The notes: generated by a model not told the origin, from the letters alone. A DNA stretch of 9,057 nt from DSAD01 sp036825155 (GCA_036825155.1 DAISYU010000128.1:1-9057); one strand, 5' to 3'; shown: positions 1 to 6,889, counted from the stretch's first letter. Program-made: numbers and translations.

Positions 1-39
1 ATGGGCGTTTCCCTCATGAATGAGGACGGGATGGTATGA
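1..39 (+). CDS. 3' end of an upstream gene (partial, unidentified)
   Basis: Reading from base 1, one frame stays open and ends in TGA at 37-39, giving the tail MGVSLMNEDGMV. This stop overlaps the ATG at 36 of the next gene as ATGA, the same junction used at the two following gene boundaries, so this frame is the best guess for the preceding operon member. The other two forward frames stop at 17-19 and 21-23 and cannot be excluded. Twelve residues are too few to name a function. Confidence 0.4.
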   Translation: MGVSLMNEDGMV

Positions 40-1265
40 TGGCGACCTGGGATGTTGTCGGTGCCGGAGACGGGATATCCGGGCTCGTAGCAAGTGCCTT
101 GCTGGCAGGCAAGGGTTTTTCATGTCTGTGGGCAGATACCTTGGGCAAGGAAGAGGGCAGGTCTGTTCAGGAGAACGTCTCATCGCTCATTACCCGCGGT
201 TTCTGGGAACAGGGTCTCAAGTACATACTCGGGTCGCTGGATACCTCGATAATCGAGGTGTTGCGACCGAGAAAGATTCAGTTTATGCAGAGCCTTTTGC
301 CTGGGGAGCGCCTTGATGTACGTGTCGAGGATCAATACAAGAACCCGACTCTGCCGAAAAGGATGCAGAAGAAATACCTCTCCCTGTTGGGCAGAACAAT
401 GTCACGGCCGATGGCCCTGGCGCGTACCCAGCTCCGCATGGTCCCCCGACTCGAACCATGGGAAAGGAACATGATAACTGGGTTGAGCAGAACCGGGAAC
501 GTGGACTACAGGTCATATCTCCGTTATATGTCGTCTCTTGCAGGGTTGTACAGTTTTGACTACGGGGAGATCAAAGAGGTTCTCGGATCATACCTGGCCA
601 GTACAAAGGGAGACTATGTCTTTGCCTCCAGCGCGAAGTATCTCTACCAGGGTGGAGACATAACCGGTGTAAATCTTGACGGTAAGATCCTTAAGGCACG
701 GTATTACCTCACCGAAAATCCTGTTGAGCCAAGCACGCCCGACGGATTCATGTTCTATGGAAAATGTGAACTGAAAAAGGAGGTCATCCCCGTGGGCATG
801 GGAGACCTCCTGGTCGTGTCACCGACAAAGGATATGGATTACCCCATTGTGCTCAGTGTTAAAAGAGGGTCACCAACGACAATGATAACTGTTGCCACCA
901 AGATCAGGGTGGACAGCACACTCACCTCTCTGATGGAACAATTCTCGTGGGCCTCGGGCATGATTATGAAAAGACTGAGACAGGTGATACCCTTTATGGA
1001 TGATTTTCTGGTAAACTTTGATGCAGTTGATCCGTTTGACAACAATTCCATACGAGGATGGTTCGGGTTCAAGGAAAATACACGATCCCCTTGGTTTTTC
1101 TCAGCCGGCCGTTATATTAGACAAGTAGAAAAGGTGTATCTCTGTGATCGGACGAGGTTTTCCTGGCTCGACGTCGAAGGGGAAATTCTCTGGGGTATAT
1201 GTGTGGCGAATGCCATATTGAATGAATTGAACAGGTCGGATCTTATTATCAAAACAATGGTATGA
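36..1265 (+). CDS. Divergent FAD-dependent oxidoreductase-like protein (phytoene desaturase/amine oxidase fold)
   Basis: The 409-residue product begins with a dinucleotide-binding fold. Residues 6-34 contain GDGISGL (GxGxxG at 11-16) and end in Asp34, exactly where FAD-binding proteins of the phytoene desaturase/amine oxidase group carry the acidic residue for the ribose, usually Glu. EEGR (39-42) sits where the family's GGR motif lies. Residues 191-226 resemble the strand-turn-strand segment (GxxV...V..DG) of the second FAD-contacting region. The C-terminal FAD motif is only faintly recognisable (367-395, with VYLCD and EGE..WG), so cofactor binding is uncertain. There is no signal peptide or membrane segment, so the protein should be cytoplasmic. 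ATGs lie at 36 and 39; a GAGG at 22-25 fits the first. The gene overlaps both its neighbours as ATGA and leads into two pseudopilin genes. A redox or structural role connected with the pilus operon is inference only; substrate unknown. Confidence 0.65.
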   Translation: MMATWDVVGAGDGISGLVASALLAGKGFSCLWADTLGKEEGRSVQENVSSLITRGFWEQGLKYILGSLDTSIIEVLRPRKIQFMQSLLPGERLDVRVEDQYKNPTLPKRMQKKYLSLLGRTMSRPMALARTQLRMVPRLEPWERNMITGLSRTGNVDYRSYLRYMSSLAGLYSFDYGEIKEVLGSYLASTKGDYVFASSAKYLYQGGDITGVNLDGKILKARYYLTENPVEPSTPDGFMFYGKCELKKEVIPVGMGDLLVVSPTKDMDYPIVLSVKRGSPTTMITVATKIRVDSTLTSLMEQFSWASGMIMKRLRQVIPFMDDFLVNFDAVDPFDNNSIRGWFGFKENTRSPWFFSAGRYIRQVEKVYLCDRTRFSWLDVEGEILWGICVANAILNELNRSDLIIKTMV

Positions 1266-1789
1266 TGTCGAAGGGCGTTACCCTTCTTGAACTGATGGTG
1301 GTCCTGGTCATTATCTCCGTAATGGCGGCTATTGCTCTGCCTGATCTGAGGGTTTTTGCATCCAGGAGAACACTTGGCAGACAGGGGGACGAACTTGTCG
1401 CCATACTCAATCGTTCACGCGAGATGGCAATGGAGCAGGGCATTACCTGGAGAGTCCTTTTTTCCCCTGAGGAACAAAGATGCATAAGCTTTGGTGATAA
1501 GAACGCGGATTCTCAGATAGACCCGGGGGAAGAGCAGATAGGCCCATTCTATCTGAGTGAGGGAATCAGCTACGGCAGTCTTGCACCGTCAGGTCCGAAT
1601 AAGACAACAATCCCCAGTGACGGGGTGAGCTTCACCAGTAATCGAACCAGCTTCTCATACATGGGGTGCTGCAATGCGGGGACAGTCTACCTGAAGTCCG
1701 AGGACAGATCTCTTGCTATCAGACTCATGCCTTCGTCTGGCATGGTGAGGATGTGGGAATATGACATGTCATGGCAGGTGGTGAAATGA
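1262..1789 (+). CDS. GspH/FimT-like type II secretion/type IV pilus pseudopilin with calcium-type loop
   Basis: A 175-residue minor pilin. MMSKG is the short basic leader. The prepilin peptidase should cut after Gly5, leaving V-T-L-L-E with the conserved Glu at mature position 5, followed by a hydrophobic helix (6-27) that holds the subunit in the inner membrane before assembly. Val at +1 is less common than Phe or Met. The helix continues through a polar stretch (RRTLGRQGDELVAILNRSRE), as in FimT/GspH proteins. Residues 79-90 (DKNADSQIDPGE) match a 12-residue EF-hand-type loop, with D79, N81, D83, D87 and E90 at the ligand positions; related D-N-D insertions occur in FimT-like proteins. The end (VRMWEYD region) resembles the GspH C-terminal strand. 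Cys136-Cys137 is a vicinal pair. The start overlaps the preceding stop (ATGA); ATG 1265 is an alternative. Whether it serves a pilus or a type II secretion pseudopilus cannot be settled here. Confidence 0.85.
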   Translation: MMSKGVTLLELMVVLVIISVMAAIALPDLRVFASRRTLGRQGDELVAILNRSREMAMEQGITWRVLFSPEEQRCISFGDKNADSQIDPGEEQIGPFYLSEGISYGSLAPSGPNKTTIPSDGVSFTSNRTSFSYMGCCNAGTVYLKSEDRSLAIRLMPSSGMVRMWEYDMSWQVVK

Positions 1790-2202
1790 AAGGTTTTACC
1801 CTTATCGAGGTCCTGGTAACACTATGTGTGATCATGATCTTCTTCGTGGGGATCTCCAAGATATCAGTGCTTTCTGCCAGGACATCCAGATACTCGGAAG
1901 ATCTCACCTATGCAACCGCACTCGGTCATGCGAAGCTTCTCGGATTAAAGGCGCTGCCTATTGATTCTCCATCGATGAGTCCCGACTGGCATCAGGATCC
2001 CGATAACCCGCTCACCTGTCAGAACAGGGAGTTCTACCGGTTCTGGCTGGTGAACGACGTGTCATTGGGTAAAGAAGTCAGGATGTATGTGGCATGGAAA
2101 GACAAAGACAGAGGTACGGTTTATAACTTCGGCTCTCTGGCGGATCTGACTGGCTCACAATGTTCAAAGATAGATTTTGCGGATGTGTTTCTGAAAGAAT
2201 AG
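1786..2202 (+). CDS. PilV/GspI-like minor pseudopilin
   Basis: A 138-residue minor pilin. The start at ATG 1786 is chosen over the in-frame ATG 1771 because it gives the classical short leader MKG, overlaps the preceding stop as ATGA, and has AGGTGG at 1776-1781 as ribosome site. Cleavage after Gly3 leaves F-T-L-I-E with Glu at +5, then a hydrophobic helix up to about residue 28. The soluble part resembles the PilV/GspI group: an ATALGHAKLLGLKAL helix (44-58), then FYRFWLVND and VRMYVAWKDKD strands (83-107), matching the usual pattern of a V.V.W sheet after the helix. Cys79 and Cys126 could form a disulfide in the periplasm. It is the last gene of the operon. PilW, PilX and PilY1 genes, which commonly follow such genes in pilus clusters, are absent here, so this is a short or split set. 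Confidence 0.85.
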   Translation: MKGFTLIEVLVTLCVIMIFFVGISKISVLSARTSRYSEDLTYATALGHAKLLGLKALPIDSPSMSPDWHQDPDNPLTCQNREFYRFWLVNDVSLGKEVRMYVAWKDKDRGTVYNFGSLADLTGSQCSKIDFADVFLKE

Positions 2203-2276
2203 GGATCAGCCTGCAGCGGTGATGCATGCTTGCAGCTGTGTTTCACTCATGGGAATGTTTCGGCGGTCCTATTCAG

Positions 2277-2315
2277 GCCTGCAGGAGGAAAGATTTTTCC
2301 TGTTCATGAGCAGGC
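2277..2315. terminator. Weak hairpin between convergent genes
   Basis: GCCTGC (2277-2282) pairs with GCAGGC (2310-2315), and inside it AGGAAA (2286-2291) pairs with TTTCCT (2296-2301). The structure lies between the converging pseudopilin operon and the bactofilin gene, where a shared terminator would be expected. No clear T-run follows on either strand, so this is a tentative call. Confidence 0.2.
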
Positions 2316-2320
2316 ACCCA

Positions 2321-2734
2321 TCAGGCGGTTGCCCGTTTCTCCTCTTTAGAGACTTTTTCGGGTTGAACATTTTTAGGTTCTTCTTTCTCACCGGCCATGG
2401 TGCAGGTTCCTTCGAAGAAAACCCCTTCTTCAACAATCAGGGAAGGTGTCCGGATATCTCCGTAGACCTTGCCGGTGCCTCTGATCTCAACAGCCTTGCA
2501 TGCATGCAGATTGCCGTGCATTTCTCCCCGCACGATGATCTTGTCCGCCTTGACCTGAGCCCGTACCGTTGCCTCGTCTCCAATGACAAGCAGGCCTTTG
2601 GTGAAGATCTCACCTGAAAAAGTACCGTCTATTCGTACCGTACCGTCGAAAATCAGTTTGCCCTCAAATGTTGTCCCCTTACCCAGGAGACCGACAATAT
2701 CGATAAGCCGGGTCTCATCTTTTCTGTTGAACAT
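2321..2734 (-). CDS. Bactofilin (polymer-forming cytoskeletal protein)
   Basis: A 137-residue bactofilin (DUF583 family). These proteins polymerise without nucleotide into filaments under the inner membrane and scaffold cell-wall enzymes, stalks, polar machinery or chromosome partition proteins. Residues about 16-112 show the repetitive strand-turn pattern of the right-handed beta-helix: GTTFEGKLIFDGTVRIDGTF, then GEIFTKGLLVIGDEATV, VKADKIIVRGEMHGN and GTGKVYGDIRTPSLIVEEGV. The N-terminal tail (MFNRKDETRL) is short and could contact the membrane. The C-terminal tail (114-137) is charged and rich in Lys, Glu and Pro, as usual for the family. The start at 2734 is set by a strong AGGAGGAGGA site; extending upstream would add 19 residues not typical of bactofilins. 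No M23 peptidase, a frequent bactofilin partner, lies next to it. It converges on the pseudopilin operon. Confidence 0.93.
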   Translation of the reverse strand: MFNRKDETRLIDIVGLLGKGTTFEGKLIFDGTVRIDGTFSGEIFTKGLLVIGDEATVRAQVKADKIIVRGEMHGNLHACKAVEIRGTGKVYGDIRTPSLIVEEGVFFEGTCTMAGEKEEPKNVQPEKVSKEEKRATA

Positions 2735-2737
2735 CTC

Positions 2738-2747
2738 TCCTCCTCCT
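2738..2747 (-). promoter_or_regulatory. Strong ribosome binding site of the bactofilin gene
   Basis: On the minus strand AGGAGGAGGA lies just before the ATG at 2734-2732. It fixes the start at the MFNRKDE reading and rules out the longer in-frame ATG at 2791, which has no such site. Confidence 0.75.
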
Positions 2748-3090
2748 GTTCGTATCATCACGCGCGGTTTATCCAGGCGACAGCCAGGCATATTCGGATC
2801 TGACTGCTTATGGAGACCTCCTCATATCTATTACTCATACATGCAACCTTCAGCCCATGTATCATATTCATTTCATGCGCGGCGAAAACACAGAAGAATC
2901 GAAACCACCACAAAGAAAATAAATGAAATGAAATGAGGTACATCGGTAAAGATATATTGAATGTCCTGAAGTATCTCCATGAATTCCTGAAGGCAAGATT
3001 CAAGCCAGATTGTAACTTATTGATAATATGTAATAAAGATGATTTGTGAGTACAAAATGACCGGTAATTTGTATTCCTGGTCTCATTTTT

Positions 3091-3156
3091 GTAATCTACA
3101 GGGCGGTTTTCGACAAAGGATTACTTGCCTTGATGAAAACCACCCTGCAGGATTAC
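3091..3156. repeat. Long imperfect inverted repeat downstream of the M24 peptidase gene
   Basis: The left arm 3091-3111 (begins GTAATC, ends GGCGGTTTTC) is the near-perfect reverse complement of the right arm 3135-3156 (begins GAAAACCACC, ends GGATTAC). The inner 13 bases of the arms differ at one position, and the outer part has one extra base and two mismatches. The 23-base loop can form a smaller bulged stem (CAAAGG with CCTTG). It starts 14 bases past the stop of the minus-strand M24 gene, so it could protect or end that transcript. No T-run follows on the minus strand, so it is not a standard intrinsic terminator. A small mobile or palindromic repeat element is the alternative. Confidence 0.6.
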
Positions 3157-3169
3157 CGTGCTCGCGGTT

Positions 3170-4342
3170 TTATACATCCAGAACAGTCAACTCGAGAGGT
3201 GTTGCGGTCAACATCTCGCCTCCTGAAGGAGTGACCAGGACAGGGCATTCAAGCCGCATGCCCCCGACCCCCGGGACATTCATGACAAGTGCGGCGATCT
3301 CAACAACATTTTCCTCCAGGACAACATAGCGGAACTCATCATTGTCGATAATGGCCGGATACCATTCGTGGCCGAGAACACCGATCCCGTGGCCGAATCC
3401 GGGAAGAGTGTACTGGATATACCCGGCCTTGGTGACCACATCGTTTACGGTCTTCCAGACATCCCCGATCTTCGATCCGGCCTTGAGTGACGAGATCAAT
3501 GTCTCGCAGGTCTTCAGGTATGCATCTGCGAGTTTCTTCTGCTCTGCGGACGGCTCTCCCAGGATATAATTGTGGGACAGGTCTGAATAGTAGTGCTTAT
3601 AGGTCGGATGCATGTCCACGAGAAGGCTTTCTCCCCTGCAGACAAGCTTCTGAGTGGGCGGCGTACATCCGCCGAGACTGTACCAGGAGCGGTAGCCAGA
3701 GGCGATCTCGTTTGATCCTGTTACCGGCCAGTGGAATTCACTGCCGAGTCTGCGCATCTCCATCTCGCCGATGCCGGCGATTTCCATCTCTGAGATTCCC
3801 ACATAGAGTTCCTCCATGACCCGTTCCTGGGCAGCATCGGCGATGGCGGCAGCATGTCTTAAGAGTTTGATCTCTTCCGGGTCTTTTACATAGGTGACCT
3901 CGTCCATGAGGTCCAGTGCGTTTACAAACCGTGCATGAGGCAAGGCCTCTTTCAGGAACTCGTATTCACTTGCGAACAGATAGCCGGCAATCATTCTCGG
4001 CGAGTGACCGATCTCAACACCGATGGTGGCTTTTTCAAATCCTTTGGCCTTGATCTGTCCTACGGTAACGTCCCAGAGTTCCAGCCCCGGCAGAGGGGCG
4101 CACCCGACAACTTTGTCTGATAGCCATGAATCATCCTTTATCCGTTCAGCATCCATGAGCAGGGTGTTCAGACCCACATCACCGTCTTTGGAAACCAAGG
4201 CAACGCTTCTCCAGGGTATGAAGGCACCTCCAATGTAGCTCACGCTTTTCCCCCGGGTTCCAAGGAACAGATCAATTCCTCTTTTTTTCATCCCATCCTG
4301 AATTTTCTTGATCCTTTTGGTGAAATCAATGTGTACATCCAT
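3170..4342 (-). CDS. M24 family metallopeptidase (Xaa-Pro dipeptidase/aminopeptidase-like)
   Basis: A 390-residue cytoplasmic protein with the two-domain layout of Xaa-Pro peptidases: an N-terminal creatinase-like domain (about 1-145) and a pita-bread catalytic domain (about 155-385). The linker has the typical YVKDPEEIKLLRHAA stretch (151-165). All five expected binuclear metal ligands can be placed: Asp243 (LLVDMH), Asp254 (YYSDLS), His318 (GFGHGIG), Glu348 (VVEIA) and Glu365 (GMRLE); His325 (GHE) is the second conserved histidine. The sequence around the ligands is variant: VDMH replaces the usual DxG, DLSH the usual D-[IT]-[ST]-R, and EIAA the usual EPG. A dipeptidase, a creatinase-like hydrolase or another C-N hydrolase of the fold is therefore possible. 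The ATG at 4342 follows a run of seven G that serves as ribosome site, 7 bases away. The gene has its own promoter and no coupled neighbour. Confidence 0.88.
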   Translation of the reverse strand: MDVHIDFTKRIKKIQDGMKKRGIDLFLGTRGKSVSYIGGAFIPWRSVALVSKDGDVGLNTLLMDAERIKDDSWLSDKVVGCAPLPGLELWDVTVGQIKAKGFEKATIGVEIGHSPRMIAGYLFASEYEFLKEALPHARFVNALDLMDEVTYVKDPEEIKLLRHAAAIADAAQERVMEELYVGISEMEIAGIGEMEMRRLGSEFHWPVTGSNEIASGYRSWYSLGGCTPPTQKLVCRGESLLVDMHPTYKHYYSDLSHNYILGEPSAEQKKLADAYLKTCETLISSLKAGSKIGDVWKTVNDVVTKAGYIQYTLPGFGHGIGVLGHEWYPAIIDNDEFRYVVLEENVVEIAALVMNVPGVGGMRLECPVLVTPSGGEMLTATPLELTVLDV

Positions 4343-4385
4343 ACGTTATCCCCCCCAAGATATAGTATATACAATATGCTACCTT

Positions 4386-4414
4386 ACTATAGCGTATTGG
4401 AGAAGAGTTAGCAA
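4386..4414 (-). promoter_or_regulatory. Probable sigma-70 promoter of the M24 peptidase gene
   Basis: On the minus strand TTGCTA (4414-4409) and TATAGT (4391-4386) are separated by exactly 17 bases, giving 4/6 and 5/6 matches to the consensus. Transcription would start about 35-40 bases before the ATG at 4342. The site lies in the 126-base gap behind the rhomboid gene, so the peptidase can be transcribed independently of it. Confidence 0.5.
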
Positions 4415-4468
4415 AGGAACTTCATATCTCAGGTGTTTATTCGAACGAAGAGAGTGCAGGAAAATTCC

Positions 4469-5662
4469 CTAATGGGCGCTGCAGTAGATATTGATCTGAG
4501 AGAGTGCCTGATGAGCCCGTTGTGCCGTCTCAGGGGAGGGGTTGTGTTCAAAGACATTGAGAAGATACTGGTACGCCGCAGTAGGTTGCCCCTGCTTCAG
4601 CCGCATAAGTCCCAGAGCAAGGTACACATCTGCAAGGTTCTCAGCTTTCTGATGAGTAGCAATGCACCTCCTGAGCAGGGTGGATGCGGCAATGGGGTGG
4701 CCTTTCTCATCGAGCCATCCGGCAAGGATGACACATTCATCAGGTCTCAGTTGCGCTATCTCGTCACGGTCCATCTTTGAGACAGCATCAAGTGCATCTG
4801 AAGGCCTTCCCTTCATCAGCGCTTCCCTGAGCAAGACAAGAGATGATTCTTCGGATGTATTCACTGATGTGTCAGGCCCTCTTGCCGTGCCGATATGGCG
4901 CATAGTGTCTCTCCAGGGCCACTGCCATGCAAGCCGCTCCCCTGCCCAGGCAATGCCGAAGCCTGCAAGGAAGCCCCCGATATGGGCGCCAAAGGCAACG
5001 CTCGAACCGGCGCCGATCAGGAATGGCAGCATATTGTCCACGAGGAGATAGAAGCCGAGCACCCAGCGGGCCGGAAGCAGGAGGACATTGAAATAGATGG
5101 GAAACAGAGCGATGAATACCTTTACCTTGTTCCTGGGGAAGAGGAGGAAGTAGAGCCCGAGAATCCCGGAGATTGCTCCTGATGCGCCCACAAGCGGGGT
5201 CATGGAAGAGCCGGCGAAACCAGAGAAGAACAAGGTGGCGGCGACCCCTGTCGCCAGGTACGTAACCAGATATCCCAGACGGCCTATCCGATGTTCGACA
5301 TTGTCTCCGTATATCCAGAGAAAGAGCATATTGCCCACAAGGTGCAGAAGTCCGCCATGCAGAAACATGCTGAAGAACAGATCACCGATCTGCGGGGCGC
5401 CCGGTTTATAGCCATGGACATAGGTAAACAGATCATAGGCACTGATGCTTGCCAGGACCTGCCTGAGAGAAACCCCTGACGGCAAGGAATCGGCTATGTG
5501 CCTGAGAAACTCCCGCAGCATGGGATCATTGATATCGACCCCCTGTGAGGAAAGTGGCAGCGTAATGAAGAAGAATACCCCGACATTTACCATAATGAGC
5601 GAGTAGTTGACCCATGGGGTGAAGTTGCGAGGATTGGGGGAATCACCTATGGGAATGAACAC
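4469..5662 (-). CDS. Rhomboid family intramembrane serine protease with C-terminal TPR-like region
   Basis: A 397-residue inner-membrane protease that should cut transmembrane segments of other membrane proteins. The rhomboid core spans about 17-242 with roughly six or more hydrophobic helices. The nucleophile is Ser161 in GASGAISG and the catalytic base is His227 in FGAHIGGFLAG. HGGLLHLVGNM (102-112) supplies His107 and Asn111 of the oxyanion region, and WIYGDNVEHRIG (116-127) is the usual following motif. All key residues are present, so it should be active. A long first loop (38-95) precedes helix 2. After the core comes a soluble tail (about 243-397) rich in Ala/Leu helices; residues 342-376 (ADVYLALGLMRLKQGQPTAA...NP) resemble a tetratricopeptide unit that might bind partners or substrates. 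The start is GTG at 5662, supported by AAGGAG eight bases upstream and by the family-typical opening FIPIGDSPNPR. It is probably monocistronic. Confidence 0.93.
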   Translation of the reverse strand: MFIPIGDSPNPRNFTPWVNYSLIMVNVGVFFFITLPLSSQGVDINDPMLREFLRHIADSLPSGVSLRQVLASISAYDLFTYVHGYKPGAPQIGDLFFSMFLHGGLLHLVGNMLFLWIYGDNVEHRIGRLGYLVTYLATGVAATLFFSGFAGSSMTPLVGASGAISGILGLYFLLFPRNKVKVFIALFPIYFNVLLLPARWVLGFYLLVDNMLPFLIGAGSSVAFGAHIGGFLAGFGIAWAGERLAWQWPWRDTMRHIGTARGPDTSVNTSEESSLVLLREALMKGRPSDALDAVSKMDRDEIAQLRPDECVILAGWLDEKGHPIAASTLLRRCIATHQKAENLADVYLALGLMRLKQGQPTAAYQYLLNVFEHNPSPETAQRAHQALSQINIYCSAH

Positions 5663-5766
5663 TGCCTTGCTCCTTACGTCTTGCTTGTGGATCTGACGAT
5701 ACGTTTCTTATCAGAATGGGCATGGATTACAAAGACGAAAAAGTTGCTAACTTGCCGGAGCTGCAC

Positions 5767-5795
5767 ATTATAATGTTCTATGGATCCTTATTCCA
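5767..5795 (-). promoter_or_regulatory. Candidate promoter of the rhomboid gene
   Basis: On the minus strand a perfect TATAAT (5772-5767) lies within the palindrome CATTATAATG (5766-5775). A poor -35-like TGGAAT (5795-5790) sits 17 bases upstream. The leader to the GTG at 5662 would be about 100 bases. The -10 is convincing and the -35 is not. Confidence 0.4.
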
Positions 5796-5823
5796 GATCA
5801 TAAATACTGTCTTCTGAATCTAT

Positions 5824-5850
5824 CCAACACTCCAATACTCCGGTACTCCC
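5824..5850 (-). repeat. Degenerate 8-bp tandem repeat array, copy 1
   Basis: Read on the minus strand, this is GGGAGTAC, CGGAGTAT, TGGAGTGT and a final TGG: about three units of consensus TGGAGTAY. It begins 7 bases past the stop codon of the alpha/beta hydrolase. Twenty-two of 26 bases match the array at 9015-9040, and all four differences are transitions, so the two arrays are related. The hydrolase end itself (GGAGTGGAATAATAAAATGG) resembles the unit, so the array may once have reached into the coding end. Confidence 0.65.
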
Positions 5851-5856
5851 ATTTTA

Positions 5857-6801
5857 TTATTCCACTCCTGTAGTGTCCTGTTCCAAAAACTCCTTGATCA
5901 GTGTGCTTACGGCCTCCGGGTATTCCTCATGGGCTGAGTGTCCGCAGTTCTTGAGAATGAAAGGTTTGACGTTGGCTAACCGGGTGACAAACTGTTCTGC
6001 AAGACCGGGGCTGAGGTAGCGGTCGCTGTCTCCCCAGATGAGCAATACCTTCTTGGCAATGTTCGGCATGGCACTCTCTGTGATCTTCCAGTCCTGGTTT
6101 CGTGAGATAAGGTATTGTGCCTTCTGATTGGACTTGAATCTCATGGGCGTGTACACCTCACGTACCATTTCACCGGTAACCAGGTCCTTGTGGAAGAAGG
6201 ACTTCTCCAGTCTTCGCCTGACACCATCCGGGTAGATGCACCGGACAAGTATCTCTCCTATCATGGGGTATTTCAGGAATTCCCATTCAAGCACATCAGG
6301 TACATCGAGACCACTTGAATCGATGAGCACAAGTTTCTCGACTTTTTCCGGGTGCCTGTGGGTGAAATGGATGGCCCATCCTCCGCCCCACGAATGTCCT
6401 ACTAGAGAGGCCCTATCGATTTGCAATGCAGTCATGAACTCAAGCAGGGTATCTGTCATGACATCAAGACTGTAGCACACATTGTTGTGCCTGGGTCTTG
6501 TATATCCGTATCCCGGCATATCAAGGGCATACACGGTACATGACCGGGACAGGAATGGGATGGTGTCCCGGTATGAATACAGCCACATGCCACCGCCGTG
6601 AATAAGGATAACCGGGTCTCCACTGCCCTCTTTTATATAGTGGATATCGAAGTTCTCTGTCTTCAGGTACCTGGAATTGCAGGCCCTCAGATAGATGGAT
6701 GAATAAGAAGGGCGTAACCCGCGTATTTGAGCAATGATGAACAGTACAAGGATAGATCCGGTGAGCGCTGATATTAAAAGCGAAGGGTTCAGTATATTCA
6801 T
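5857..6801 (-). CDS. Membrane-anchored alpha/beta hydrolase
   Basis: A 314-residue alpha/beta-fold hydrolase. An N-terminal hydrophobic helix (about 7-27), followed by basic residues, should anchor it in the inner membrane or act as an uncleaved signal. The hydrolase domain runs from about residue 50 to 307. HGGG (68-71) forms the oxyanion region, LDMPGYGYTRP (93-103) is the family loop, Ser137 in VGHSWGG is the nucleophile, Asp260 in WGDSDRYLSP the acid (Asp258 less likely), and His288 in NCGHSAHEE the base. The triad is complete. The cap (about 165-240) sets the substrate, which cannot be deduced; an esterase, epoxide hydrolase-like or C-C bond hydrolase activity are all possible. ATG 6801 has only a weak GAG-type ribosome site, but the next Met is far inside the domain. 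It is divergent from hflK, with a shared 167-base control region. Confidence 0.9.
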   Translation of the reverse strand: MNILNPSLLISALTGSILVLFIIAQIRGLRPSYSSIYLRACNSRYLKTENFDIHYIKEGSGDPVILIHGGGMWLYSYRDTIPFLSRSCTVYALDMPGYGYTRPRHNNVCYSLDVMTDTLLEFMTALQIDRASLVGHSWGGGWAIHFTHRHPEKVEKLVLIDSSGLDVPDVLEWEFLKYPMIGEILVRCIYPDGVRRRLEKSFFHKDLVTGEMVREVYTPMRFKSNQKAQYLISRNQDWKITESAMPNIAKKVLLIWGDSDRYLSPGLAEQFVTRLANVKPFILKNCGHSAHEEYPEAVSTLIKEFLEQDTTGVE

Positions 6802-6848
6802 AGGTTACTCAATCCATGTCATATAAATAATGTAATAACTATATTAAA

Positions 6849-6867
6849 CCATAGTGGATTCCTATGG
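6849..6867. promoter_or_regulatory. Dyad symmetry in the divergent promoter region (possible operator)
   Basis: CCATAG (6849-6854) and CTATGG (6862-6867) are perfect inverted 6-base arms around a 7-base centre. The site lies between the divergent hydrolase and hflK genes, about 22 bases upstream of the hflK -35 box. It is a reasonable size for a dimeric regulator, but short enough to arise by chance. Confidence 0.3.
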
Positions 6868-6889
6868 AAGCTGAAATGAACGATCAGCA

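Larger units (their letters stand above)
2735..3169. other. Gene-poor intergenic region of 435 bases
   Basis: This stretch lies between two minus-strand genes and should hold the bactofilin promoter, but I could not pick a convincing -35/-10 pair. The middle part (about 2820-3090) is A/T-richer than its surroundings. It contains three tandem AAATG units (2921-2935) and, near its right end, the long inverted repeat at 3091-3156. The open frames crossing it lack ribosome sites and recognisable protein features. No tRNA-like cloverleaf was seen. Confidence 0.6.

Noticed and set aside
20..316. 98-codon plus-strand frame at the window start
   Set aside because: Out-of-frame shadow of the oxidoreductase-like gene; Arg/Gly/Cys-rich composition with no motif.
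2219..2617. 132-codon plus-strand frame
   Set aside because: Mostly antisense to the bactofilin gene, which has clear family features and a strong ribosome site.
2921..2935. Three AAATG units as a functional repeat
   Set aside because: Only 15 bases in A/T-rich spacer; too short to support more than chance.
2758..3003. 81-codon minus-strand frame with hydrophobic stretches upstream of the bactofilin gene
   Set aside because: It starts at TTG without a ribosome site and resembles translated A/T-rich spacer rather than a protein.
3091..3156. Inverted repeat read as an integron attC site or standard intrinsic terminator
   Set aside because: No GTTRRRY/RYYYAAC core sites and no integrase or cassettes nearby; no T-run follows on the strand of the adjacent gene.
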